Assembly: GCA_947479755.1 (NCBI GenBank)
Contig: CANKAM010000017.1
Span: 1-64,000, forward strand
Source: Bacteroidota bacterium
Lineage (GTDB): Bacteria; Bacteroidota; Bacteroidia; SXHM01
Length of the DNA: 64,000 bases
Reading direction: 5' to 3'
The stretch's first letter is position 1. Each line of letters starts with the position of its first letter. Of this stretch, positions 26,129-35,725 are shown one piece after another. The notes under the pieces were generated by a model. The model ran no database searches, was not told the DNA's origin, and saw nothing but the letters and a program-made list of their open reading frames with translations. The position numbers were made by a program, and so were the translations under genes.

Positions 26129-26989
26129 ATGAACACAAAAATCACATTCCTCACCCTCATATTAGCATCAGCAGTATTTTCTTCCTGCAAAAATGAAGGA
26201 GCTAAAACAGAAGAAACAACAACAGCCGTTTCTATTACCATGAAAGGTAGTGATACCGTTCTTCCGCTTGCGCAAAAAGAAGCCGAAGATTTTATGAAAG
26301 CAAATGCAGGTTCAACCATCACCGTTACCGGTGGCGGCACAGGTGTTGGTATCTCTGCGCTGCAGGATGGCACCACCGATATTGCTATGGCATCACGTGA
26401 TCTTAAGGCCACTGAAAAATTAAAACTTCAGGAAGCCGGTAAAGACATTCAGTCGGCAACCATTGCTTACGATGCACTGGCTGTTGTGGTGAACCCAGCG
26501 AACAAAGTTCAGAAACTTACCCGCGAACAGATTGAAGGCATTTTTACCGGAAGCATCGCCAACTGGAAAGAAGTAGGCGGAGCAGATGAGAAAATTATAG
26601 TGTATTCACGTGAGTCAAGTTCAGGAACCTATGAGTTTTTTAAAGAACACGTAATGGACAAAAAGAACTATGCAAGCACTATCCTTAGTTTGCCTGCAAC
26701 AGGGGCAATTGTGCAAAGCGTTGGACAAACAAAAGGTGCCATTGCTTATGTAGGTCTGGCTTATCTGGATGTAAGCATAAAAGCACTGGAAGTATCTTAT
26801 GATCAGGGTAAAGTTTTTGTTGCTCCATCAGTTGCAGCTGCTAAAGATGGCAGCTACCCGGTTTCACGTCCGTTGTTTTATTTCTACAATAAATCTTCAG
26901 AAGCAAAAGTTAAATCCTTTGTTGATTATGCCTTGTCAGATGCAGGTCAGGCTGTAGTTGCAGCAATAGGTTATGTACCTGTAAAATGA
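26129..26989 (+). CDS. pstS: phosphate ABC transporter substrate-binding lipoprotein PstS
   Basis: A 286-residue periplasmic phosphate-binding lipoprotein. The ATG at 26129 gives a signal peptide with lipobox FSSC. The mature part starts the PBP fold with TMKGSDTVLPLA, the phosphate-contacting GSDT. It continues with TGGGTGVGISALQDGTTDIAMASR and the RESSSGTYEFFKEH loop, all typical of PstS. It is the first gene of the pst operon, followed by pstC after 10 bp. A candidate Pho box precedes it. The frame is also open from a TTG at 26108, which I reject. Confidence 0.95.
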   Translation: MNTKITFLTLILASAVFSSCKNEGAKTEETTTAVSITMKGSDTVLPLAQKEAEDFMKANAGSTITVTGGGTGVGISALQDGTTDIAMASRDLKATEKLKLQEAGKDIQSATIAYDALAVVVNPANKVQKLTREQIEGIFTGSIANWKEVGGADEKIIVYSRESSSGTYEFFKEHVMDKKNYASTILSLPATGAIVQSVGQTKGAIAYVGLAYLDVSIKALEVSYDQGKVFVAPSVAAAKDGSYPVSRPLFYFYNKSSEAKVKSFVDYALSDAGQAVVAAIGYVPVK

Positions 26990-26999
26990 TGAATTTGAA

Positions 27000-28196
27000 G
27001 TGAACACTTCTTTTAAAAAGTTTAAAGAAACCCTTATTGAAGGGCTTCTCATGATCAGCGGAACCGTTACCAGTTTAACAGTTCTGCTGATTGTGTTTTT
27101 TCTCTTTAGTGAAGGCATTGGAGTTTTTAGCGAGTCGCCTGTTGAAGCAGGGTATTCCATTGCGCTTAACAAAGCCAATACGGTAACAGCCTTATCGGCC
27201 GAACAGGTAAAAAATATTTACGATAAAAAGATTACCAACTGGCAGGATGCCGGTGGAAAGAATGAGGCGATTATTGCCTTCAGGATGGACGACATCGATA
27301 CGTATTATACCGAAGATGAATTGGGTTCTTCCTTTGAACATCTTCCCGAAAAAATAAACGAGTTGATTGAAAAAAATCCGGGTATCATCGCCTTTGTTTC
27401 CGATAAATATAAAGCCAAAGAGTTCAACGGTAAAATAATAACGGTTAAAAACATTAATCCCAAAAGTTTTCTGGGAGGCGAGCAATGGTTTCCCACTGCC
27501 GAGCCTGCTGCACAACTTGGAGCTTTACCGCTTATACTGGGTACTTTATGGGTAAGTTTTTGTGCCATAATTCTGGCGCTGCCTTTAGGTCTTGCTACCG
27601 CTATTTACATGGCAGAAATAGCCAATGATAAAGTACGCAATGTTATGAAACCTGTTATTGAGTTGCTTGCAGGTATTCCTTCCGTTGTTTATGGTTTTTT
27701 CGGGCTTGTTGTTATTGTTCCGCTCATACAGGATGTTTTTAATCTGCCTGTTGGCGAAACGGCACTTTCAGGAAGTATAATTCTCGGCATCATGGCATTG
27801 CCAACCATCATCACAATTTCTGAAGATGCATTGCGCACAACGCCCAAAGCAATGAAAGAAGCAAGTCTTGCATTGGGTGCTACCAACTGGCAAACTATTT
27901 ATAAAGTTATTATCCCGTATTCTGTTTCAGGTATTTCGGCAGCCGCTATTCTTGGTATAGGCAGGGCAGTGGGCGAAACCATGGCCGTGTTAATGGTAAC
28001 CGGAAATGCCTCCGTAATTCCACATACTATTTTAGAACCGGTTAGAACAATACCTGCTACAATAGCTGCTGAACTGGGCGAAGCTCCGCAGGGAGGTATG
28101 CACTTTAAAGCTTTGTTTGCATTGGGTTGCATTCTGTTTATTATTACGCTAATTATTAACCTGAGTGTTGAATTTATTTCAGCAAAAAGAAAATAA
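27000..28196 (+). CDS. pstC: phosphate ABC permease PstC with inserted half-PBP domain
   Basis: A 398-residue inner-membrane permease, with a GTG start 10 bp after pstS. The C-terminal 230 residues are a standard PstC with six membrane segments and the EAA loop (EASLALGATNWQTIYKVIIP). Between the first membrane segment (about 15-40) and the second lies an extra periplasmic region of about 110 residues. It resembles the second lobe of PstS: ALSAEQVKNIYDKKITNWQD matches LTREQIEGIFTGSIANWKE of the neighbouring PstS, and PGIIAFVSDKY matches KGAIAYVGLAY. The phosphate-binding GSDT and SSSGT motifs are missing. It works with PstA and PstB. Confidence 0.93.
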   Translation: MNTSFKKFKETLIEGLLMISGTVTSLTVLLIVFFLFSEGIGVFSESPVEAGYSIALNKANTVTALSAEQVKNIYDKKITNWQDAGGKNEAIIAFRMDDIDTYYTEDELGSSFEHLPEKINELIEKNPGIIAFVSDKYKAKEFNGKIITVKNINPKSFLGGEQWFPTAEPAAQLGALPLILGTLWVSFCAIILALPLGLATAIYMAEIANDKVRNVMKPVIELLAGIPSVVYGFFGLVVIVPLIQDVFNLPVGETALSGSIILGIMALPTIITISEDALRTTPKAMKEASLALGATNWQTIYKVIIPYSVSGISAAAILGIGRAVGETMAVLMVTGNASVIPHTILEPVRTIPATIAAELGEAPQGGMHFKALFALGCILFIITLIINLSVEFISAKRK

Positions 28197-28197
28197 A

Positions 28198-29082
28198 ATG
28201 ACAGAAGAAATACTGGATGCAAGCGGCAGAGCAAAACGCAGAGCACAGCGAATAGCGTTCTTCACGTTCACCTTTATGAGTTTCTTTGTAATAGCTATTC
28301 TGCTGGTAATACTTTCATTCATCATTATACGCGGTATTCCAGCTATCAGCTGGGAGTTTTTGACCGAGATGCCGAAAGACGGAATGACCAAGGGAGGAAT
28401 TTTTCCTGCCATTATCGGAACACTTTGTTTAGTTGCAGGAAGTATGCTTTTCGCATTTCCGGTAGGCGTAATGTCAGCTATTTATATTAATGAATATGCC
28501 AAAAGTAGTTGGGTAAAACGTTTTATCCAGATGATGACTAATAACCTTGCAGGTATTCCATCCATTGTCTTTGGATTATTCGGAATGGCCTTATTTGTAA
28601 ACCGTTTTGGTTTTGGTGATTCCATTCTTGCCGGTTCGCTTACATTGGGTTTGCTTGCTCTGCCTGTTGTAATCCGCACTACCGAAGAAGCATTGAAATC
28701 GGTTGACGACAGTTTCAGAATTGCAAGCATTGCATTAGGCGCATCTAAATGGCAAACTACCAGTCTGGTGGTTTTGCCAATCGCATTCCCGAATATCATT
28801 ACAGGACTTATTCTTTCTATCGGAAGAGTTTCAGGCGAAACAGCACCGATTCTTTTTACTGTTGCTGCCTATTTTTTACCTAAACTTCCTTCTGGTATAT
28901 TTGACCAGGTTATGGCCTTGCCTTATCACCTGTATGTAATTTCAACCAGTGGAACAGATTTGAAAGCCTCACGCGAAATGGCATACGGTACTGCATTGGT
29001 TTTGATTGTAATTGTTTTGATAGTAAACCTGCTGGCAAACTGGCTGCGAAAATATTTTGGTAATAAAGTGAAACTGCATTAA
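28198..29082 (+). CDS. pstA: phosphate ABC permease PstA
   Basis: A 294-residue inner-membrane permease with six membrane segments and the EAA loop ([20 protein letters not shown]). The ATG at 28198 lies one base after the pstC stop and is preferred over the upstream ATG at 28165, which overlaps pstC. It has the characteristic [22 protein letters not shown] periplasmic loop of PstA proteins. It pairs with PstC to form the channel and with PstB for ATP hydrolysis. Close spacing places it in the pstSCAB-phoU operon. Confidence 0.96.
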   Translation: MTEEILDASGRAKRRAQRIAFFTFTFMSFFVIAILLVILSFIIIRGIPAISWEFLTEMPKDGMTKGGIFPAIIGTLCLVAGSMLFAFPVGVMSAIYINEYAKSSWVKRFIQMMTNNLAGIPSIVFGLFGMALFVNRFGFGDSILAGSLTLGLLALPVVIRTTEEALKSVDDSFRIASIALGASKWQTTSLVVLPIAFPNIITGLILSIGRVSGETAPILFTVAAYFLPKLPSGIFDQVMALPYHLYVISTSGTDLKASREMAYGTALVLIVIVLIVNLLANWLRKYFGNKVKLH

Positions 29083-29086
29083 AGAA

Positions 29087-29866
29087 ATGGCAGAAGAAAA
29101 AGAAATAAAAAAGACATTCAAAATTCAGACAAAGGATTTGCACCTTCATTATGGTGATTTCCATGCGCTGAAAGGAATAAATATTGCCATCAAGACAAAC
29201 ACGGTAACCGCACTGATTGGCCCTTCAGGTTGCGGGAAATCAACATACCTGCGTGTGTTTAACCGCATGAACGATCTTATTACAGGTGTTAAAATTGAGG
29301 GCAGTGTTCTGGTAGATGATGTAGATATATACAAGGATAAAATTGCCATTGATAATCTTCGTAAAAATGTGGGTATGGTTTTTCAGAAACCGAATCCATT
29401 TCCAAAATCTATTTACGAGAATGTTGCTTACGGTTTAAGAGTTAATGGAATCAACGACAAAAACTTTATTGATGAACGTGTAGAGCGTTCATTAAAGCAA
29501 GCTGCTTTGTGGGATGAAGTTCAGGATAAACTAAAAAAATCTGCAATGGCTCTTTCAGGCGGACAGCAACAGCGTTTATGTATTGCCAGAACATTAGCAG
29601 TTGAGCCAACCGTAATTCTAATGGATGAACCGGCTTCAGCACTTGATCCTATTTCTACAGCAAAAATCGAAGAACTGATTCATGAATTGAAACAGAAATA
29701 CACCATTATTATTGTAACACACAATATGCAGCAGGCAGGGCGAGTTAGTGATAGAACTGCATTTTTTTATTTAGGTGAATTGATTGAATACGGAAACACA
29801 AAAGAGATTTTTACACACCCGAAAAATCCGCGAACACAAAATTATATCACAGGACGTTTCGGATAA
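29087..29866 (+). CDS. pstB: phosphate ABC transporter ATPase PstB
   Basis: A 259-residue cytoplasmic ATPase with Walker A GPSGCGKS (about 45-52), Q-loop [15 protein letters not shown], signature LSGGQQQRL, Walker [13 protein letters not shown] and H-switch IVTHNMQQA. The family tail [15 protein letters not shown] is intact. It powers phosphate import through PstCA. It starts four bases after pstA and is followed by phoU after 24 bp. Confidence 0.98.
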   Translation: MAEEKEIKKTFKIQTKDLHLHYGDFHALKGINIAIKTNTVTALIGPSGCGKSTYLRVFNRMNDLITGVKIEGSVLVDDVDIYKDKIAIDNLRKNVGMVFQKPNPFPKSIYENVAYGLRVNGINDKNFIDERVERSLKQAALWDEVQDKLKKSAMALSGGQQQRLCIARTLAVEPTVILMDEPASALDPISTAKIEELIHELKQKYTIIIVTHNMQQAGRVSDRTAFFYLGELIEYGNTKEIFTHPKNPRTQNYITGRFG

Positions 29867-29890
29867 TTATTTTTGTAACTAAAACTGAAA

Positions 29891-30553
29891 ATGACCCAAC
29901 TCGAATTAAAAATAAATGAATTAAAAGAGCTCTTGTCAGAAATGACAAACCTTGTGCGTTTGCAATTGACTAAATGTGAAGATGCCATTATGCACAACGA
30001 CCATGCAATAGCATTGGAAGTTATGGCAAAAGAAAAAAGAGTGAATGCATTGGAACTTAAAATTGACCGCGACTGCGAAAATGTTATTGCACTCTTTAAC
30101 CCGGTGGCAATTGACCTGAGGTTTATTCTTGCTACTTTAAAAATCAACACCAATCTGGAACGCATAGGCGATAATGCAGACGGTATTGCCCGCTATATTG
30201 TTGATTTGAAAAAAACATTTGACAGTGATTTAGTTGAAAAGTATCAATTGGCAGAAATGTTTCAGACTGCTGTTTCAATGGTAGATGATACCATAGCCTC
30301 ATTAGTAAATGAGGATAGCAAGATGGCGCGAAAAGTTTTGGATAAAGACGAAAAACTGAATACCATCAACAGGCAGGCTACAACTGTTACACTGGATTTG
30401 ATAAAAAATGCTCCTGAACGAGCTGATCAATATCTTTTGCTCTTATCCATTATCCGCAAATTGGAAAGAGTAGGTGACCAGACCCAGAATATTGCCGAAG
30501 AAATTATTTTCTTCATTGAAGCAAAAGTGCTTAAGCATAAAGACAAGCGCTAA
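29891..30553 (+). CDS. phoU: phosphate signalling protein PhoU
   Basis: A 220-residue all-helical protein with two PhoU repeats. The metal-binding-type motif NTNLERIGDNADGIA occurs near residue 90, and its second copy RKLERVGDQTQNIAEE near residue 195. PhoU represses the Pho response when phosphate is plentiful, by contact with PstB and the sensor kinase. It ends the pst operon here. The next promoter (30641-30673) starts the DUF47-PiT unit. Confidence 0.96.
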   Translation: MTQLELKINELKELLSEMTNLVRLQLTKCEDAIMHNDHAIALEVMAKEKRVNALELKIDRDCENVIALFNPVAIDLRFILATLKINTNLERIGDNADGIARYIVDLKKTFDSDLVEKYQLAEMFQTAVSMVDDTIASLVNEDSKMARKVLDKDEKLNTINRQATTVTLDLIKNAPERADQYLLLLSIIRKLERVGDQTQNIAEEIIFFIEAKVLKHKDKR

Positions 30554-30640
30554 GTAAAAAATCTTTCTTATAGTTTAGTAGGGTATTCATCAACCCTGAC
30601 ATACTGTGTTTAATCTTTGATTAGAATTAATTAGAGTGAT

Positions 30641-30673
30641 TTTGTTATGGACTGAATAATTATTTCATATTTG
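30641..30673 (+). promoter_or_regulatory. candidate promoter of the DUF47-PiT genes
   Basis: TTTG at 30641-30644, a 21-base spacer and CATATTTG at 30666-30673 match the Bacteroidota promoter with one mismatch in the -7 box. The DUF47 ATG is 25 nt downstream. No Pho box was seen here. Confidence 0.6.
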
Positions 30674-30697
30674 CGTTCTAAATAATATCAAAATCAC

Positions 30698-31339
30698 ATG
30701 GCAAATCTTCTTCAGTTTTTTATTCCTCAGGACAAAAAATTCTTCCCTCTTTTTGAAAAAGCAACCGACAACCTTTTGACTATTTCTAAGGTGTTGGTTG
30801 AAATGGTTGGTACTTCTAATCTCGAAAAACGAAGAGAACTGATACGCGAAATTGAAAAGCTGGAACATGTTGGCGATGCGGTAACACACGAAATATTTCA
30901 TGAACTGAGTGCCAATTTCATTACTCCGTTTGATCGCGAAGACATACATGCACTTGTAACTTCTATTGATGATGTGGTTGATTTTATCCATGGCTCGGCA
31001 AAGCGTATAGAACTATACGGAATAGTTGAAATGCCTACCGCATTTATAAAACTGTCTGAACTTATTCTTCAGGGTTCAGAGCAATTGAAGATTGCCGTTT
31101 CAGGTTTGAAAGACATCAAGAAGTCAGGAAAAATTCGTGAAGCCTGTGTTAAAATAAACAGCATTGAAAACCATGCCGATGATATTTTTGACATGACCAT
31201 TGCCCGCCTTTTTGAAGAAGAAACCAATGCCATCACCATTATCAAGCACAAAGAAATTCTGTATGCGCTGGAAGAAGCAACCGATAAATGCGAAGATGCT
31301 GCCAATGCCATTGAAAGTATAGTAATTAAATACTCATAG
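30698..31339 (+). CDS. DUF47 family PhoU-like protein, PiT accessory
   Basis: A 213-residue helical protein of the DUF47 (TIGR00153-type) family, distantly related to PhoU. Markers are the start FFPLFEKATDNLLT, the motif EKLEHVGDAVTHEIFHEL, and FITPFDREDIHALVTSIDDVVD. These proteins are routinely encoded beside PiT phosphate transporters and are thought to regulate them. Here the PiT gene starts four bases after the stop, which supports co-translation. It is cytoplasmic. Confidence 0.92.
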   Translation: MANLLQFFIPQDKKFFPLFEKATDNLLTISKVLVEMVGTSNLEKRRELIREIEKLEHVGDAVTHEIFHELSANFITPFDREDIHALVTSIDDVVDFIHGSAKRIELYGIVEMPTAFIKLSELILQGSEQLKIAVSGLKDIKKSGKIREACVKINSIENHADDIFDMTIARLFEEETNAITIIKHKEILYALEEATDKCEDAANAIESIVIKYS

Positions 31340-31343
31340 TCGC

Positions 31344-32642
31344 ATGACCTTATTGATTATCGTCATAATTCTTGCGCTTGCATTTGATTACATCAATGGT
31401 TTTCATGATGCGGCTAACTCAATAGCCACTGTTGTTTCCACCAAAGTATTGTCACCTTTTCAGGCGGTGGCATGGGCAGCATTTTTTAATGCCATTGTAT
31501 TGTTTCTTTGTCAGCATAGTTTATTGGGTTTTGAATTTAAAGTAGCCGATACGGTTGCTAAAATTGTAAAGACCGATGCTATTACCATGACGGTAATTCT
31601 ATCCGGATTGATTGCCGCAATAACATGGAACCTAATTACCTGGTGGTTTGGTATTCCTTCCAGTTCATCACACACACTGATGGGTGGATTTGCAGGAGCA
31701 GCAATTGCAAAAGCAGGTTTTGGAGTGCTGGCCGATTTGACAAAGATTTACACCACCATTGCTTTTATTTTTCTTGCTCCCATCATAGGTATGATTTTGG
31801 CGTATTTCATTACGGCACTCATCATGAATCTATTTCGAAAGAGTAGCCATGCAAAATCAGAGAAGTGGTTTAAACGCTTGCAATTGGTTTCGTCAGCAGC
31901 CTTCAGTCTGGGTCATGGTGCCAACGATGCACAAAAAGTAATGGGAATTATTGCTGCTGCCATGCTGGTTTTTGCTAATACCGCACCCAAAGAAGAATAT
32001 GACCAACACCCGTGGACACATGTGAAAACTGTTTATAAAATTGATACAGCTTATTACGCCCTTGATTCAGCTAAGTGCGTGCTTGCAACTTTTGACGGCA
32101 AAGAAGTGATGATGGCAGAGAAAAGTAACTTTGTTAAAAAAGGAAAAGCAAAAGATAAGAAGTTCATTGCAGTTAAAGGTTCAGACCTTTCAACCATATC
32201 ACAAGATGGAAAAGAGTTTTGTGTTGCTCCTCAGGAAGCCTTTGTATCGGTTAGTACACTAAAACCTAAGAAGGACATCGCTGATATTCCATACTGGGTG
32301 CAATATGCCTGCTTTGCAGCTATAGCACTAGGCACACTTTCGGGTGGCTGGAGAATTATTAAAACCATGGGAACCCGCATTACTAAAGTAACTCCTTTAG
32401 AAGGTGTGGCAGCAGAAACAGGGGGAGCAGTAACACTTTATCTGAGCCAGTATTTCGGTATTCCGGTAAGCACAACGCATACCATCACCGGAGCAATTGT
32501 GGGTGTTGGTATTACCAAACGTATTTCAGCTGTGCGTTGGGGTGTTACCGTAAGCCTGCTATGGGCATGGATATTAACCATACCTGTTTCGGGAGGATTG
32601 GCTGCTTTGGTTTATTACATCTTAAGCCCTATACTGGAATAG
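31344..32642 (+). CDS. inorganic phosphate transporter, PiT family
   Basis: A 432-residue inner-membrane symporter. Both PiT signature repeats are present: GFHDAANSIATVVSTKVLSP near the N-terminus with GHGANDAQKVMGI at about residue 192, and the second-half GIPVSTTHTITGAIVGVG. Between the halves, at about 213-315, lies an unusually long hydrophilic segment (EEYDQHPWTHVKTV through LKPKKDIADI) with no recognisable domain. It is co-encoded with the DUF47 protein. It is a low-affinity phosphate route complementing PstSCAB. Confidence 0.93.
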   Translation: MTLLIIVIILALAFDYINGFHDAANSIATVVSTKVLSPFQAVAWAAFFNAIVLFLCQHSLLGFEFKVADTVAKIVKTDAITMTVILSGLIAAITWNLITWWFGIPSSSSHTLMGGFAGAAIAKAGFGVLADLTKIYTTIAFIFLAPIIGMILAYFITALIMNLFRKSSHAKSEKWFKRLQLVSSAAFSLGHGANDAQKVMGIIAAAMLVFANTAPKEEYDQHPWTHVKTVYKIDTAYYALDSAKCVLATFDGKEVMMAEKSNFVKKGKAKDKKFIAVKGSDLSTISQDGKEFCVAPQEAFVSVSTLKPKKDIADIPYWVQYACFAAIALGTLSGGWRIIKTMGTRITKVTPLEGVAAETGGAVTLYLSQYFGIPVSTTHTITGAIVGVGITKRISAVRWGVTVSLLWAWILTIPVSGGLAALVYYILSPILE

Positions 32643-32685
32643 TTCTTGTTTTCGTAAGTTAGCGCTCTGTAACTCATTCCTGATT

Positions 32686-33699
32686 TTGAAAAAATCCATC
32701 CAGCTTTCATTCGTTATTGCATTTATAGCTTCCGCATTAGTCAGCCTTTTTATATGGTTTTCTGGTGATTATGTAAATGTGGCATCGCCCAGCTATAGCC
32801 TTACAGCATTAGTTTTTCTGATGACGTTTATACCATCCTTCTTAATTCTTGAATTTTGGGTATTTAGGAAAATTAGAGAAATTTTCATGGAATTTTCAGA
32901 AGGTAAAAACCCTTCAACAACAGATGAAATTGGAGAACTTGAAAAAAGTGCAAAGAGTTGGATTGCCGAGCGGGCAGCAGAAATTGAACAGCTTCAAAGA
33001 CATGAATCCTATCGCAAAGAATTTTTGGGTAATGTTTCTCATGAATTGAAAACTCCGATATTTAATATTCAGGGATATATTTCTACCTTATTGGATGGAG
33101 GTTTGGATGACCCGAAAATTAATCGCCCCTTTCTGGTTAAAGCAGAAAAAAGCGTGGAGCGCATGATAAATATTGTGGATGATCTGCAGTCGATAAGTCA
33201 ATTGGAGCGAGGTGTGCTTGAACTTCACGAAGAATGGTTTGATATTGTTGCGCTTGCAAAAGATGTGTTTGATGCAATGGAATTAAAAGCCAAAGAACGC
33301 AATATCACTTTTGAGTTAGTGAACGATCTGGAGCTGCCGATTATTGTTAATGGAGACAAATTCCGTATCAGGCAGGTGCTTGTAAACCTTGTTGTTAATT
33401 CCATACGGTATGGAAAAGAAAACGGGGTAACAAGGATTAAAATAAATGACATTGGAGATAAATCGTTTGTAGAAGTAACAGATAATGGTATCGGTATTGC
33501 AAAAGAACATTTACCCCGGATTTTTGAACGTTTTTATCGTGTTGACAAAAGCCGTTCGCGAGAATTGGGTGGCACAGGTTTAGGTCTTGCCATAGTAAAA
33601 CACATCATTGAAGCACATAATCAAAAAATAAGTGTGCTGAGCACAGAAGGTGTAGGGTCGGTGTTTTCGTTTACATTGAAAATGGGATCAACAACCTAG
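32686..33699 (+). CDS. sensor histidine kinase, PhoR-like
   Basis: A 337-residue membrane sensor kinase. Two N-terminal membrane segments (about 6-25 and 38-60) enclose almost no periplasmic domain. A short linker (HAMP-like region) follows, then the HisKA box with H119 in NVSHELKTP and the HATPase_c domain with N-box VVNSIRYG, DNGIGI and GTGLGLAI. The layout matches PhoR/PhoB-system kinases, and the position after the phosphate genes supports that. No response regulator is in the window. The start is a TTG at 32686. Its TAG stop overlaps the stop of the convergent YqgE gene in one CTAG. Confidence 0.88.
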   Translation: MKKSIQLSFVIAFIASALVSLFIWFSGDYVNVASPSYSLTALVFLMTFIPSFLILEFWVFRKIREIFMEFSEGKNPSTTDEIGELEKSAKSWIAERAAEIEQLQRHESYRKEFLGNVSHELKTPIFNIQGYISTLLDGGLDDPKINRPFLVKAEKSVERMINIVDDLQSISQLERGVLELHEEWFDIVALAKDVFDAMELKAKERNITFELVNDLELPIIVNGDKFRIRQVLVNLVVNSIRYGKENGVTRIKINDIGDKSFVEVTDNGIGIAKEHLPRIFERFYRVDKSRSRELGGTGLGLAIVKHIIEAHNQKISVLSTEGVGSVFSFTLKMGSTT

Positions 33700-34274
33700 T
33701 TCATTGTCGGATCTTCCGGGAAATCAGCAATAACTCCAAACTCCTTTCCTTTTTCTTTCAGAATATCTTTCCATAGGTTGGCAGTGTTGCGTTTCATAAT
33801 GTCGCTTACACTTCCATCCAGAACAATCCAGCTGTTTAGCTCCAGTTCCTTGTTTAATTGTTTCGGTTCCCAGCCCGAGTATCCTACAAAAAATTTCACA
33901 GCTTCAGGTTTTATCTTATCCAGCTCAATCAATTTCTTCAGGGTTTCAAAATTACCGCCCCAAAAGAGTCCTTTCATTATTTCAAGACTGCCGTCAATCA
34001 AATCGCCTTCGGTATGCAGAAAGTGCAGCGTTTCGCGCGCCACCGGTCCGCCCAGATGTATGTTTGAATCAATGGGTGGCAATTCGCCCACTGCATCTTT
34101 CAGTTTTATTTCAATAGGTTTATTCAGTATAAAACCGATGGTTCCGTTTTCATTATGTTCAGTAAGCAATACCACACTGCGCTTGAAATACGGGTCGTCA
34201 AGAAAAGGCTCTGCAATCAGCAGTTTTCCGGGTTCAGGTTTTATATTGGTAAAAGGAATTTTCAGTTCACTCAT
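33696..34274 (-). CDS. YqgE/AlgH family protein
   Basis: A 192-residue cytoplasmic protein recognised by GKLLIAEPFLDDPYFKRSVVLLTEH, GTIGFILNKP and HLGGPVARETLHFLH. The fold is known but the function is not; AlgH affects alginate regulation in Pseudomonas. Its start codon overlaps the stop of the fumarylacetoacetase gene by ATGA, so the two are translationally coupled although functionally unrelated. Confidence 0.93.
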   Translation of the reverse strand: MSELKIPFTNIKPEPGKLLIAEPFLDDPYFKRSVVLLTEHNENGTIGFILNKPIEIKLKDAVGELPPIDSNIHLGGPVARETLHFLHTEGDLIDGSLEIMKGLFWGGNFETLKKLIELDKIKPEAVKFFVGYSGWEPKQLNKELELNSWIVLDGSVSDIMKRNTANLWKDILKEKGKEFGVIADFPEDPTMN

Positions 34275-35584
34275 CAGGTTGCGGGCAATACTTTTGATTT
34301 CACTTCTCCAAATCCAACACGCACACCATTTTTTTCTGCAAAACCTTTCATAATAACAGTGTCTCCGTCTGCAATAAATTTGCGTTCTGTTCCGTCAGGC
34401 ATTGAAATAGGTTTGGTGCCTTTCCAGCAAAGTTCAAGCATGCTGCCATACGAATCAGGTGCTGCACCGCTGATGGTTCCTGATGCATATAAATCGCCTA
34501 CACAGATATTACAACCGTTGGATGTATGATGCGTCAGTTGTTGCGCCATGTTCCAATACATGTATTTGAAATTGCTGGTGCAGACTTTTTTTGCTTCTGA
34601 ATTCTCGGGCTGAATGTATACTTCAAGGTTGATGTCATAATTTTTTTCTCCGCTGTATTTCAGATAAGGCAATACTTCCGGATTTTGTTCCGGTCCTTTT
34701 ACTTTAAAGGATTGCAGCGCATCTATAGTTACAATCCAGGGTGAAGCTGACGATGCAAAATTCTTTGCAAGAAATGGCCCAAGCGGAACATATTCCCATT
34801 TCTGAATATCGCGTGCACTCCAGTCATTGAACAACACCATTCCGAAAATATAATCTTCTGCTTCTGCAGTGCTGATGCTGCTTCCAAGTCCAGTATTTTG
34901 GTTGGTAATGAATGCCATTTCCAACTCAAAGTCTAATTGTTTGGTTGGCCCGAATGATGGCGCAGGTGCATCATCGGCTTTTGTTTGTCCTTTAGGACGG
35001 TGAATATTTACCCCCGAAACAATGATAGAAGAAGCCCTTCCGTGATAACCAACCGGAATGTGTTTCCAGTTAGGTAACAATGCATTTGCAGGGTCACGAA
35101 ACATGGTTCCAACGTTTGTGGCGTGTTCCATACTGGAATAAAAATCGGTGTAGTTGCCTACTTTTACGGGCATGCACATTTCCACTTCTGTAAGCGGAAA
35201 CATGGCTTTCTCTTTCAGATTAGCATCATCGCGGAATTCAGCGTTGTCAGCATTCAGCACATCTGAGATGCGTTTACGAACAGCGCTGGTTGCTTCTTTG
35301 CCCAGCGCAATAAAATCATTCAGAAAATCTTTTTCAAAAATTCCTACTGGTAAAGTTGTTTGTTTTTCGGTTGAATGAAGTGGTGAGGGAATTGTTACTT
35401 CACCAAATATTCCGTAGTGATGCAATACTGCTAAATCAACGAGATAGTCACCAATAGCAATGGCAGCGCGATGCTGACCGTATTTGTTTTTGTAAATCCC
35501 GAAAGGAATATTTTGTATCGGGAAATCTGAGTTGGGTTTTACATCAATCCAGCTTTTCAGATTAGTGTCATTAGCTTTTATCAT
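34274..35584 (-). CDS. fahA: fumarylacetoacetase
   Basis: A 436-residue enzyme that hydrolyses fumarylacetoacetate to fumarate and acetoacetate, the last step of tyrosine degradation. The N-terminal SH3-like domain starts WIDVKPNSDFPIQNIPFGI. The C-terminal FAH domain carries the catalytic region YTDFYSSMEHATNVGTMFRD, GYHGRASSIIVSG, the metal ligands in LDFELEMAF and FGMVLFNDWSARDIQKWE, and the GDLYASGTISG tail. It is cytoplasmic. The divergent gap to mnmH is filled with GCAAAGAAC-type repeats. No other tyrosine catabolic gene is in the window. Confidence 0.96.
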   Translation of the reverse strand: MIKANDTNLKSWIDVKPNSDFPIQNIPFGIYKNKYGQHRAAIAIGDYLVDLAVLHHYGIFGEVTIPSPLHSTEKQTTLPVGIFEKDFLNDFIALGKEATSAVRKRISDVLNADNAEFRDDANLKEKAMFPLTEVEMCMPVKVGNYTDFYSSMEHATNVGTMFRDPANALLPNWKHIPVGYHGRASSIIVSGVNIHRPKGQTKADDAPAPSFGPTKQLDFELEMAFITNQNTGLGSSISTAEAEDYIFGMVLFNDWSARDIQKWEYVPLGPFLAKNFASSASPWIVTIDALQSFKVKGPEQNPEVLPYLKYSGEKNYDINLEVYIQPENSEAKKVCTSNFKYMYWNMAQQLTHHTSNGCNICVGDLYASGTISGAAPDSYGSMLELCWKGTKPISMPDGTERKFIADGDTVIMKGFAEKNGVRVGFGEVKSKVLPAT

Positions 35585-35615
35585 GGAACAAAAATAGAAA
35601 TCGTTGCAAGAATAT

Positions 35616-35708
35616 TAACAGCAAAGAACGCAAAGTTTTTTCGCAAAGAACGCAAAGAAAGAAATCTAAAACCTTTACTCACTTTGCGGTTTCTTTTTCT
35701 TTGTGAAC
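35616..35708. repeat. CGCAAAGAA-type repeat with inverted partner in a divergent gap
   Basis: Units GCAAAGAAC, GCAAAGTTT, GCAAAGAAC, GCAAAGAAA (9-bp period) are followed by the inverted form CTTTGCGGTTTCTTTTTCTT...CTTTGCGG. They fill the gap between the fahA and mnmH start codons, so any promoter must lie within repeat DNA. The complementary form resembles the repeat in the signal peptide at 18273. Confidence 0.75.
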
Positions 35709-35725
35709 TTTGCGGTTGATACGTT

